A stretch of 64,000 nucleotides of DNA from Diphasiastrum complanatum (lineage: Eukaryota > Streptophyta > Lycopodiopsida > Lycopodiales > Lycopodiaceae): the NCBI GenBank assembly GCA_029204225.1, contig CM055101.1, forward strand, positions 4,961,246 through 5,025,245, read 5' to 3'. Both the position numbers and the translations under genes were made by a program. Each line of letters begins with the position of its first letter. Position 1 is the stretch's first letter. The notes beneath the pieces were generated by a model that made no database searches, was not told where the DNA came from, and saw only the letters and a list, made by a program, of their open reading frames with translations. Of the stretch, positions 34,683 to 45,653 are shown piece by piece.

Positions 34683-37260
34683 TCATATAACAATTTCATA
34701 GGGTAATGTGGAATCATAGGCCTCCACATATCCCCTTCCTCGACTGTGCAGCGGCTCGCAAACATTGTCTTCAAGTCCATCTTTGTCTTTTTTGGCCAGA
34801 TGATTTCCTGAAGAAAATAGCTTTCGTTCTGGCCTCTGCTTCTTCATTGATCTATTCCATTGTCTTTCCTTGTGTGGCAAGAAAGTAGTTGCTTATCTGG
34901 ATGTAATCCTCTTGCAGCGACAGTTTGGGATATCCACCCATTCCTTGGCTTCCAAGAGGACTAAGTGGTGTGGTAATCAAAGTGTTATTTACAATATGGT
35001 CATACCGACTATCCTCAATCAAAATTTTTGACATTTCAGCAGAAGGGACTGTTAGGGATAGGGCTGCATATGTATCATTTGGAAATTCTTCTTTTATATA
35101 CAATTTCTGAGTGGATAGCAAGGCAAAGGAGATAAGAGAAGCAATATTTATATAGTTGTATGTATAGTATGATCGGGTGATAGGATTCATGGATTGAAGC
35201 AGATTATGCTCCTTTATTTTTTCCATTATTGAGAGTAATTTACTTCCCAATCTGTATAAATGGACCATAAGTCAGGGAAAAAATGATGGCTAGCGTATCT
35301 GTGGGAAATGGATAAAGAACTGGGAAGAATCTCATGAATATCAAAAATGTTTATTATCTCCAATTTATCCACATACTCATCCAGAGTATGTGGATAAATT
35401 GTGTTTTCAAATGTTTTCAAGTATTCGAGGATATATATATACAAACATCTTGTAATGACATGGATGTAGTTTATTGGCACATTGAACTTATTCTGAACAG
35501 TGACTAAGGCCAAGACACCTTTTTGGTGTGTTGTTAGTTTGTCCCAAAAATTCTTAAGATAAATAGAGGAGGTAAAAAAGTGGTTAGTTCCTGCTAAAAT
35601 GTAGTAAACTCTGACCTCAGTAGTGAGTAGACTACCTTATTTTTCCTCTGTACACTACCACTTGGTGAAGCTTCGCTTTGCTGCAGAATCATTGCTAAGG
35701 TGGGTGGTTCTTTTGCAACAGCTTCGACAATTGGTTTCGGCTTCTCAGCATCCTCAACATCATTCTACACTGATTGATCTCTCTAGATTTTCTTGAAAAC
35801 TGCATCAGCTTGGATGGCCTCTTCTGATGTATCTTAAACTAGCGCATATGTCTACATCAACTGGTCTTGGTGCTGGACAGATTCTTTTTTGGAGATCTAG
35901 ATCTGGCTTGAATTGAATTTTTTCTCTTCTAGCTCATCCTTCAATTTCTCATATGCAACCATCTACGGTTGGAGATATTGTAGCTGGAAGGTCCGAATGA
36001 TTCTCTCTTGGATACCCTTCCAAGCCATTGAATCAATTTTGTATCTTCCATGAGATACACAAGTTTCAAGCGTTACTTCGGCACTTATTCACAATAAGAT
36101 TGTTTCCTCAATCTATTTCCTATAAATTTTGTTTCCTTTCTTTAACATGTCTGTAGAACCCTACAATTGGAGAATAGAGTTCTGCAACTGCTTCTGATTT
36201 GCTTCGGTGATATCCTTATCTGTAATTGCTGCATTGAGCTTGTTTTCTAGCTCCTTGTTGGTGCTTTGTAGAGTAGCCTGTGCATGTCTTTCTTCCTATA
36301 GAGAAGCTTACAGGATCTGGATCTGTTGCTGGAGTAATGCATTTTCATTTTCAAACTTATTTGGTTGATCCTACATTGCCTCGAGTGCTTCCAGTGTGGC
36401 ATCAAACCTGCTTTGGGCTTCTTCTAGGGCTGTGTTTTTTTTTTACAGCTCCACTTGATCTTCTTCAAGTTCTTCGTTCTTCTACAACAACTCAGACTTT
36501 ATTTCCTCCAACTCTTCATCTTTCTGAATAAGGTATGCTTGTATAGAATCGTACTTACTTTCAAGCTTGCTTGAGACCTTTTCCAGATTGACAAAGTGTT
36601 GAATGGCTGCCTAGGTGTCTGATAGCAACATCCTGAAGGTCTTTGAGTAAAGTTTTTCATCCAAGACTGGTGGCTCAACATCGTTGTCATCCTGTTCTGG
36701 ATTGATTGCAGGAACTTTATGCTCTTCCTGTGGTATCTCAGGCTGAATATCTTCTTGCATTTGCTCAGGATCAGCATCAACTTCAGTGTCTTCTTCAACT
36801 ATTTCTTGCACTTTTTTGCTGCTAGAGACCGGCTTGTACTGTGATGAAAGAGAGGATCCTCTCACTAAACTTGTGTTCTTATGTGTTGATGATGATGATG
36901 CAGCAAGTTCAGTTGAGGTCGCCTTCAATGTCTGCATCTCAAAATCAACTTCTTCAACAGATAGAGCTTCTACTTGCTGCATCGGAGCTATCCTGATATC
37001 CTCCTACACATACAAGACTCCAACATGCATACATAAAATTTCAATTTGTAATCCGAGTCTTGAATATTGTTGATCTTTAATCAATTTAAAGAATTGCTTG
37101 AAAGCAATCTGTCCGAGTGCAATGTGCTCTTCGTCTAAGGCTCTTAGCAGGTATCCCATGTTTTTATTAGAAATGGTATACTCTTGCTCCGGTAAGAAGA
37201 TTGAAGCAAGAGCGAAGCGAACAAAACTCTTGAGATTTGGGTCTCTGATATAAGAGAGCT
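34683..37260 (-). pseudogene. Long coiled-coil reading frame joined to gypsy pol, riddled with TAG/TAA/TGA
   Basis: Reading from 37260 downward gives SFVRFALASIFLPEQEYTIS and MGYLLRALDEEHIALGQIAF, similar in style to the plant Transposase_32-like (putative plant transposon protein) region, though I cannot confirm this. Then come a Ser-rich acidic linker (EIVEEDTEVDADPEQMQEDI) and a long Glu/Lys/Leu coiled coil down to about 35.6 kb. A further globular-looking frame, 35513-34683, has IYPHTLDEYVDKLEIINIFD. Many stops interrupt it, mostly where Gln or Arg is expected. It lies directly after the gypsy RNase H at 37.27 kb, so it may be an accessory ORF of a gypsy element. Function unknown. Confidence 0.5.
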
Positions 37261-37264
37261 TATA

Positions 37265-38370
37265 TCACCTCTTCTCAAGGTACGCTTCTACTAATGACTG
37301 CTTTAACTTTTTGAAAGCTTGTTGATGTTCTTGTGACCAATGATACTCAACAAATTTCTTTAATAAACTTGTTAAGGGAATTACTACTATTGCATAGTCC
37401 TTCATTATCCTACAATAATATCCTACATGTCCTAGAAATCTTCTAAGCTCTCGTAAATTGGTTGGTTCTAATAATTCTAAAATCATTTTTAGTTTTTTGA
37501 TGTCGACTTCAATGCCGTCCTTCGAAATTTTATGGCCTAACAAGATGCCTTCCCTCATCCCAAAGTAGCACTTGGAAGGATGCAATTTGAGAGATGTCTC
37601 TTGACATCTTTTCAAGATCTTTTCTAATGCGTCTAAATGATCTTTGGTTGATGAATAGACACAAAAGTCATCCATAATAATCTCTAAAAAGTTACGCATT
37701 TTTTTGAAAAATGTTTGTCATCATGCTTTGAAATGTGGCGGGTGCATTACAAAGACCAAAGGGCATTCGCGTGTAAGCGTACGTCTCCCAATCAGTGGTA
37801 AAAGTGGTCTTGGATCTATCTTCCTCTTTAATAAAAACTTGATTGTAACCTGAGAAACCATTTAAAAAACTATAACGTTCATGACCAGCTACCTGGTCAA
37901 GAATGGTATCTGTATAAGGCAGAGGATGATAATCCTTTGCTGTAGCAACATTTAGTTTCCTAAAGTCTTGGCAGACTCTAATCTTATCTGTTTTCTTCTT
38001 AGGTACTATAACTATCGGTGATACCCATTCACTACTTAGAACATGATATATAATACCCGCTCTAAGGCATCTATCTAATTCGTCTTTTATTAACAAAAAA
38101 ATATTTTGGATTTAACTTGTATTGTCTTTGCCTAACAGGTACTGCTCCCTAAATAAGATCTATTCTATGCTCTCTCCATTTAACCGGTATTCCTGTTAAA
38201 TCATCCATCGACCAAGCAAATACATTTTGATATTTCTGAAGAAGTATTATGTACTCTTCATGCTCTTGGTCTGATTGGTGTCTATATAAATTCAAAATTT
38301 TACCTTTACTAATTTCTATTTCTATAAAATTGTCCTTATCAACCTTCTGATACACTCTTCGGCCATCTAA
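37265..38370 (-). pseudogene. Gypsy reverse transcriptase and RNase H start
   Basis: The minus strand gives a pre-RT segment (YQNVFAWSMDDLTGIPVKWR, 38355-38149), then RT: SSEWVSPIVIVPKKKTDKIR, YHPLPYTDTILDQVAGHERY, FLNGFSGYNQVFIKEEDRSK, MPFGLCNAPATFQ. A short frame change leads to the catalytic IIMDDFCVYSS, LGHKISKDGIEVD, LRELRRFLGHVGYYCRIMKD and the RNase H entry VEYHWSQEHQQAFKKL. The YxDD position reads IMDD. It ends at 37265, where the unrelated coiled-coil frame begins. This is a different gypsy lineage from the 5-7.6 kb element, closer in wording to the 0.3-0.8 kb one. Confidence 0.88.
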
Positions 38371-38722
38371 TCCACGTACTTGTCTGTTTTACATATTATC
38401 ATTGTGTCGTCAGCTGCTACTGATATCTTTGCTCCTTCTTGTTCCGTCATTCAACATGATGTTCCAACCTCAATGGACATTATGGCTTTAGCTAGGACTA
38501 ACAGAGCGGCGAGTGTAAAGACAACTAGGAAGCCTACTAAGAAAAGAATAGGAAATCACAACAGGAGACATGTAGAAGCAAAACCACCCAACCGAACCTA
38601 GATCAATTCAGATCTAGCCCTTGAGCCATGCCATGTGAATACTAGAGGAAAAGAGAGCAAATGGTAACCTGAACCATAGATATTGATGGGCGAGTCTCTT
38701 CCCCAATATATAGAGGGTATAT

Positions 38723-38948
38723 ACTCGTGCAATCCCCATGCAATCTAGCTATAAATAGGTTACAGCTCCCATGCAGCATCATGAATACATCAGTCACATG
38801 TACGTGCACTACTCCACATGTCTCGTGCAATCCCCATGTGCATGAACTCGTGCAATCCCCATGCAATCCAGCTATAAATAGGTTACAGCTCACATGTAGT
38901 CATGATGCATACATCAGTCACATGTACATGCACTACTCCACATGTCTC
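38723..38948 (+). repeat. Tandem duplication of a TATA-containing ~123-bp unit
   Basis: ACTCGTGCAATCCCCATGCA begins at 38723 and again at 38846. Each unit carries AGCTATAAATAGG followed by CATCAGTCACATGTAC and CACTACTCCACATGTCTC. A third partial copy of the start lies at about 38824. The duplicated TATA box and CACATG words suggest a duplicated core promoter, possibly of an LTR. No gene is evident immediately downstream on the plus strand. Confidence 0.7.
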
Positions 38949-39254
38949 AATGAAAATGTTTGGGTCCTCTCAAGGTCATTAGTTACAAATTGGCCTTGAC
39001 ATTTAAATCAAGGTGTAACCAACAATCTTGAATATTAAAGGGTCGTTCAACATATTAGAACTACTCCAAATCCTTAGTCGAATATAGTCATACCATTCTT
39101 CCCCTCTTAAACAAATTTTGTCCTCAGAACGAGAAAGAGAAAACATGGAATTATTCCTTAAGATTTCAATTTTTACCTTGGAGTTATTATCATTAGTCTG
39201 ATCTTTCTTTCCGAGATTAGTACTCAGAGATGCAAAAAAAATTCAATTGTTTGT

Positions 39255-40165
39255 TGTTGGAAAAATGACCATAGTGGATCGGGTAGGTTGAACAATCGGA
39301 TCAAAATGATCCTATTACTGCGCGGAGGTAGTAGTCGACCGATTCCCTCGGTGCGTGCACTACAACAACAGTAGGCGAACAGAAAAGTAAAGTAGAGCTT
39401 AATTGCACGGTTGTTTGTAGAAGCGGAAGAGCAGACAGTCAGACATAGCAGTATAAAAGTCAGACATGAAGACAAGGTACCTTAAACATACAATTCTGAC
39501 AAGAACTCTGAATGCAATAAAAGACATTGATTGATTTAGAATAATGTATAGAAATACAAGTCAGTTTGATGCTATAAGCACAAGACAATAGCAAACAAAA
39601 CCGTGTGCTCGAGAAGCTAAATCCGCTCTTTAAAAGCTATGAGCTTATTATTGACAATTAGTCTAAAAAAAAATCAATGCATGAAAGCATCTACAGTGTC
39701 TGTCTCTCTAATTCACTATCCTTCGACTGACTGATTAGATTACAAAAGTAATCTATATACAATTTGCATTTGTGCATATGAGTGTACAAAAGGATGTCGT
39801 GGAGCCGTTGTGTTTTCTGGAGTAGATCATGGCTGCTGCTGTCATTGTCAAGTAGTTGCACAGTACATGAAGTGAGCGTGAGAAGGCTTCAACTATTCAG
39901 AGTTGAGCATGTCGTTGTCGATAGTCGATTAGTCGGATGAGTCAACAAGTGGGACATCCCGATAAGTCGAACAAGTTGACTAGTTGAGTGAGTCGACAAG
40001 TTGGTCCTCCCATTAAGTTGGGCAAGTCAACAAGTCGGATGAGCATTTCAAGCCTCTCTCTGATAGCAAGGTATTTCTGCAGACTGTGTGAAAATGCTAG
40101 TAAAACTGCAGCAATATGAAAGAGATTAACATGGGATTTAGGAGAGTAGATGAATAAATCCAACA
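39255..40165 (-). mobile_element. Copia 3' LTR (TGTTGG...CCAACA)
   Basis: The 911-bp block begins TGTTGG and ends CCAACA, the inverted ends typical of copia LTRs. Just outside, at 40166-40174, is the complement of the purine-rich tract AGAGGGCGG, and beyond that the copia RNase H on the minus strand. The order (RNase H, polypurine tract, LTR) fixes it as the 3' LTR of a minus-oriented element. The matching 5' LTR is not in the window. Boundaries rest on the end motifs only. Confidence 0.7.
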
Positions 40166-40199
40166 CCGCCCTCTTAATCTGGATTCGTGAATGCCTTGA

Positions 40200-41460
40200 T
40201 CTTCAAACTAAGCAATGCACAAAAAATTTGTGTGCATTAATGCTCAGTGCCTTGGTAAACACATCTGCAATCATGTCTTGAATCCAACAATACGTTAAGC
40301 TTGCCTCTCTGTCGAGAACCTTACCGTTGACATAGTGACATCAAATCTCAATGTGCTTACTCCTAAAGCAAAATCTAGGGTTGTTTGATAAGGCAATAGC
40401 ATTCTGATTATCACAAAATACAATTGTCGGGGTGTACTGATTCAAACTAATATCTGACAGTAATTTTTTCAACCAAAATGCATCTTTAATAGCTTGAGAA
40501 GCATCAATGTAATATGCTTCAGTAGAGGAAAGGGCAATAGATGTTTTCTTACAACTGTTCCAAGAGATAGGACTGTCGTTGAGCAAGAATGTAAATTAAG
40601 ATGTGGATTTACGAATATCTATATCTCCTCCCTAGCTTGCATTGGAATATCCACTAAGCCGATGAAGATTGTTGTTGTCGACCTCTCCATAGCAAATGCA
40701 TTAGTTCGTAGTAGCTCGAATGTATCTCATGATTCTTATGAGAGCCTTTCAATGGGTGACGCCAAGATTAGCCATGAATTGGTTGAGTGAGGTGACTGAA
40801 AAAGCGATGTTAGGTCTTGTATAGACCATTGCATACATAAGAGATCCAAGTATCGATTGATAATGATACTCTCTCATATGCTCCTCTTCCTGCTTGGTCT
40901 AAGGACATTGGTCCTTCAACAATCGTAGGCCTGGATCCATCAATGAGTGAGCTGATTTACAATTCATCAGATTATATATGAAGAGCATTGTGAAGATACA
41001 TTTATTGAGTGATGTAGATCAGTCGGCTCACTCTGTCTCTATGGATTTGAATACCCAGACAATAGTGAGCTTCACCTAGATCAGTCATGTTGAATTCATA
41101 AGATAGCATCTATTTAGCATCCTTCACCAGATTGGTACTGTTGTTGGAAAGCAACATGTCGTTGACGTACAAGGTGATGATAATAAACGAATGCTTCATT
41201 GACTTGAAATAAATATTACAATCGGCAATGTTTGGTTTAAAATCGTGTTGGATGAAGAATGTGTTGATCCTCTGAAACCAAGCTCTTGTTGATTGCTTCA
41301 AGCCATAAACTGCTTTATAGAGCTTATAGACATGATGCTTTATACCTTCGAGAATGTATCCTTCTAGTTGTAGCATATAGATGTCTTCTTCAATGACTCC
41401 ATTCAGATAAGTTGTCTGTACACTTTTAAGACCAGTACCGAACAATCACCTTTCTTTCTA
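40200..41460 (-). pseudogene. Copia reverse transcriptase and RNase H
   Basis: 41445-41110 holds the RT end: TTYLNGVIEEDIYMLQLEGY, YKAVYGLKQSTRAWFQRI, and the catalytic box as LYVNDMLL (Asn replaces the first Asp of YVDD). 40586-40341 holds RNase H: DSPISWNSCKKTSIALSSTE, IVFCDNQNAIAL and SKHIEI, leading to DVFTKAL-like wording near 40270. Frame changes lie between the two parts. It connects to the LTR at 40165. The RT active-site change would destroy activity even without the frameshifts. Confidence 0.85.
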
Positions 41461-41785
41461 GTTTATGACACTGAAAGTGTTTTGCCTATCGAGATTGAGT
41501 TGGAGCATTGAAGTTCTCCAAGGACCATGACCTTTCTTTTGAACCATCCATTGAACAACGACTCTTAATGCTGAACAAATTAGATGAGAAGCATACCAGA
41601 GTGCGTCTATAGATGGAAAGAAAGAAAAAGCACATCAAACAGTTGCATCGGCAAGCTGATGCCCATTTGGCTTGGGCCTTATGTGCTAAAGAAGGTTTCC
41701 ATGAATAACACCATCATATTATGCGATATGGAGGGCCGTTACATGGCCACACCTATCAACATTAATAAAATCAAACCCTAATATG
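41445..41785 (+). pseudogene. Gypsy integrase C-terminal end
   Basis: The frame reads VYDTESVLPIEIELEH (like the common VYGTEAVLPIEIE after the integrase core). Then at 41640-41780 come KLMPIWLGPYVLKKV and a short beta-rich tail ending NINKIKP. This is the C-terminal DNA-binding part of a gypsy integrase. It is joined at 41445 to the back of a minus-strand copia RT, a third gypsy/copia junction in the window. Confidence 0.75.
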
Positions 41786-41786
41786 C

Positions 41787-42180
41787 ATGATGGCACAACC
41801 AATTGAACAGATGGCATTATCTGTTAGAAGTGCTAGTTTATGGTTTGATGGTGGTAGTAGGATGCAAGGAACTGTTGGAGTAGTTCTAAAAAGTGACACT
41901 GGTATGCTGATAGTGCATTTGGGCATATGTCTCGATAAATACTATACTTGTAATTCAACGGAGGCTAAGGGTTTGATAGCTGGATTGAGGATAGCTGGCC
42001 AAAAGTAGATATCTAACTTATTAGTATTCGGTGATTCTACGTTGATCTGTAATTTATCGACCCATTTGTGGACTATCAAGAATCCCATCTTGGCAGTTTA
42101 CGTTAATGAAACAATTTATTTCTGCTACGATATCTCATGTGCAGCAGTAGCATAATAGTGAAGCAGACTAGTTAGCCATT
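41787..42180 (+). pseudogene. RNase H-like ORF downstream of gypsy integrase
   Basis: MMAQPIEQMALSVRSASLWF opens a type I RNase H fold: SLWFDGGSRMQGTVGVVL (first strand and catalytic Asp), NSTEAKGLIAGLRIA (catalytic Glu) and, after one TAG, LLVFGDSTLI (catalytic Asp). It starts 5 bases after the integrase stop, in a different frame. Additional RNase H domains of this type occur in some plant gypsy elements, generally upstream of integrase, so this position is unusual. It may degrade the RNA strand during reverse transcription. One stop and truncation at about 42.18 kb. Confidence 0.7.
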
Positions 42181-44985
42181 AGGGGAAATATGGGCTCAAA
42201 ATGGGCCCTTTAAGAAATTTCACTTTAGAGAGAGGTTACACAGAGAGAGAATGAAAACCGGTAACTTATGGTCGTCGTTTTCCGAGTTTTCAGCCTTGCC
42301 CGACGTTTAACTAGTATGGTTAACTTCAGACAATAGTTAATTGTTAGCCGAATTTTTGATGACATAATTCAGGCTAAAAATGACCTATTTGAAATTTATT
42401 TGATTCCTATAAGAGGTTTCATAATGGTTATTTACTATTTTTAGTAAGTAAATTGACATGGCATTAGCAGTATTGCTATATTTAGACATGATGTCAGTTT
42501 TACTCTATAAAGTTTAGAGATGATATCTACAGTAATAACTGCCTTCCAATTGGCATAATTAATGTTAATTAGAATTTTGGGTTTTTCTGCATTGTCGAGA
42601 TTGTAGTATGGCGATGTACTCATTTTATTGCCGTTAATAAAAAAATGCCTAGATAATTTCATGTATTTTCTTAAAGTTCAAGGGGGTGTCCTAAGGTTAA
42701 GGGTTTGAAGACACGTTCAGTTGCGGTTTTTAATGGAAATCAGTTCAAAATTGCTAATCTGAAGTACTGTACTGATTTTCAAATTGGAATCGATGAGTTA
42801 ATGACGAAAATCTCTTACCAAATTTGGAAGTCTGGTCATCAGACAATTTGCCTGATGGAGTTTATGTTTTCGTTTATGAAGTTCCAAATGGAAGCAAAGG
42901 TTGATTGCTCATGAATGATTATCTGAGTTTCAATTGAAAACAACAATCGAGGATGTAAAGGCTTAAGACAAGGTATGGGGAACGAGAATGAATGTCAGTT
43001 CAATTTATGAAGGCATAAACCTTTCAATTAAATGGTTTTTGGAGGCCAACATTATGTAAATAGCCCTATTTGTCAAAATGAAATGTGAAATGATTTTTAA
43101 AAAAAGATAATACCGTTCACATAATACCCTTCACTGTTCACATAATACCATTCACTTAGAAGTTGGTTGTGGAAAGGAGGTAGTGGCTTTCTTGAAGGAA
43201 GAAGAGGAGTGCGAGAGATGAAGGAAGAATAGAGAGATGAAGGAAGAATAGGAGTGCGAGAGGGAGAAAAAGTGTGTTCGGTTTCATGAGGAGAGTTAGA
43301 GAACTGAGAACAAAAGCGTCCATTCCCTCTCTATCATCGGTGGTCCACATAAAGCAGCCACCATATCTGTATCTGATGCTTGATACAAGTGCAGTGGTTA
43401 CTTATGATGAATTAATTGAAGAATTTCAAGAATATTTGTTGATTTTTGTTGAATGATTATAAAGGGAGGACAGTCAATCGCTACCTTTTTGAATCCTACA
43501 CACATTTATCTTATCATTGAGATTGGTCTTGAAAGCTAATGCAGATTGTAGACAGCCGTTGCAGATTGTCAGAGCATGAGTGACTGTCTGCTGTAATTTC
43601 TGTGCATTACAAAGGAGAGTACCAACTGTGAGACATCAGGCTGCGGATTTTGGAGAAGGCGTGACCATCATTGCCATCCAGCCTGTTGAAATTTGATTAA
43701 AAAAAACCTGTACCGACCTGTTTAAATGGATGGAAGAAAGTATTGCTAAAAATTGGAGTCAGGCAGATCGATGCATCTGAATTCATACACTCTGTCAGCG
43801 GTCATGAAGAATCCACAGTACTGATTAGGTGAAGAAATTGTGAAAGGGAATAAGCAAGAATGAATGAAGGTGTATGCAGATGCTATCTGAATCTGCTTCA
43901 GAGGAGCGAAAGTAATAGGATCAGAGGAGCGCGACCCATTCCATCGCGACAGAGAGGAGCGACCTGCTTCCACATAGCGACTTGAGAGGCCCCGAAGAGA
44001 GAGAGCGAAGAGAGAGAGAGGGCCCCGAAGACAGGAACCCGTGAAGAGAGTCCACGCGACAGTGCCCATGGGTGCTTCTTGGGAGAGAGGACCTAATGAA
44101 AATTGAGTGCCCACACCTGTGAGGATTTGATCCTATGTTGAAGGAAAAAGTAAGGGGCCACCAAAAGTCGATAATTTAAAGATTCAGTTTCTTGCTGAAG
44201 AGAAACCCTTAACCTATGGACAGATCCTAGAAAGTTAAGACAGTATTTGACAGACTCTATGAGGTAAGTAGAAATTTCAGACTGTGTTTAAAATCTGAAT
44301 TAAGAACATTAAACGAAAGTGACGGTTCTTTGTTATTACTTATGGCAATTTTCTTCCAAAGGCCTATCCTTAGTCCTAAATGAAATTATCCTAAATAATT
44401 ATTAAACTGTTTATGAATTTAACAATTTGAACGGGCTCTTGAACTATGAGAATAACTGCAATATGTTTATAATTCCTGAGCAGTGAGAAATTGCAAAGTT
44501 AATATTATTATTCACTGAAGGAGATACTCACAGCATTCAGATTCTAAAATTCTGTAGGGGCCCGTTATATGATTTTGTATAAGAAAAATGTTAAAAATCT
44601 TATAACGACCATAAGTTTTGCATTTTAAGTCGGATTTGAGTGAACCGAAAAGCAAAAGTGAGGAGAATTATGTGATGAATTTTTTTTTTGTTTGAAGAAA
44701 CAGTTTTTGGACAACTGATTGGAAGTTATTAAGATATCAAGAATTTAATAAAGAACAAGTCCTACAATCATATATAGAATAAGTCTTTATTATACCTATA
44801 TCGGTTTGTTGGAACATACAAGTTGAATACTATCCCCAAAATTGTTGGAACACACAATTTAGGATATTACTGTGAAGTTAAGAAAGAGGAAACATTGTTG
44901 GAACATTCAATGTTGACGCCATACTGATACTTGTACTTAAGTGGTTTTAAAGAACCAAAGTTGAGTAAATGTACCATGAACTAAT
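42181..44985. other. No gene recognised; purine-rich and LTR-like stretches
   Basis: Short frames without motifs. 43180-43270 is a GA-rich tract with a repeated GAAGGAAGAATAG word, and 43920-44060 is rich in GAGCGA/GAGAGA. 42190-42700 could be the 3' LTR of the gypsy element that ends with the RNase H ORF, but no paired copy or ends were found. The left border of element copy 2 probably lies in or just after this stretch. Confidence 0.4.
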
Positions 44986-45040
44986 ATGGAGATATTGGGA
45001 AATAAGGATGGTATGTCTATTACTATAAATTGTTGGAACT
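44806..45040 (+). repeat. Four copies of a TTGTTGGAAC motif
   Basis: TTGTTGGAACATACAA (44806), TTGTTGGAACACACAA (44842), TTGTTGGAACATTCAA (44895) and TTGTTGGAACTTTCAT (45030). Spacing is 36, 53 and 135 bp. They resemble binding-site repeats in an LTR or promoter and lie 0.6-0.85 kb before the transposase-like gene. Confidence 0.65.
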
Positions 45041-45234
45041 TTCATCAAATCCCTGAACATGATCGTAGAAGCATACTCAATTTTCTATCAGAATTGTATT
45101 ATCAAGAATCAATCATCCAATTGTATACACTAGTCAAAGAGTGTTGGGCTACTATAGATAGTGAGATTAGTGAAACTATTACAGAGTTGTTACTTGAAGG
45201 TAGCTATTCTATTTTAGCCCCGTTACGTTTATGA
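44986..45234 (+). other. Short ORF of unknown function
   Basis: Eighty-two codons starting MEILGNKDGMSITINCWNFH, with a helix-rich Ile/Leu/Glu C-terminus (SEISETITELLLEGSYSI). No relative recognised. It lies upstream of the transposase-like gene and overlaps the last TTGTTGGAAC motif. It may be chance, or an upstream exon of the element. Confidence 0.25.
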
Positions 45235-45653
45235 AGAGCTTGTAACCCTCTTCTATATAAATACGGTGTATCCTATAAAGATTCAAGATTGATTGATAAA
45301 GAATCATCGATACTCGCGTAAAGTGAGATCTGATACTTGATTTCGCTGATTTACCCCTTTGAACATTTCTAGTTAGATCAATCCCTTGCTAGAAAATAGT
45401 TTAACATTAGTTAAGCATGAGATGTAATAACTTTTCTTCATGCTCATTCCAAAATTCGGGACTAGAGCTTTAAGACTGAAAATCTTGGTGTGCTCAATGC
45501 AAAAACTGAAGCAGGAGAGGCAAAACTTTTGAAATCACTGTATGCTTATAGTGAAATATGAGGCGGGACGATTTTTCAATGTGACATAAACATTACAATA
45601 GTAAGGAATGCTAGATCTATTCACATTGATTTACTGTAGTTTGATTCATTTAC

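Noticed and set aside
43156-43350. Leu/Phe-rich minus ORF resembling a membrane peptide
   Set aside because: Complement of a GAAGGAAGA purine tract; hydrophobic look is a codon artefact.
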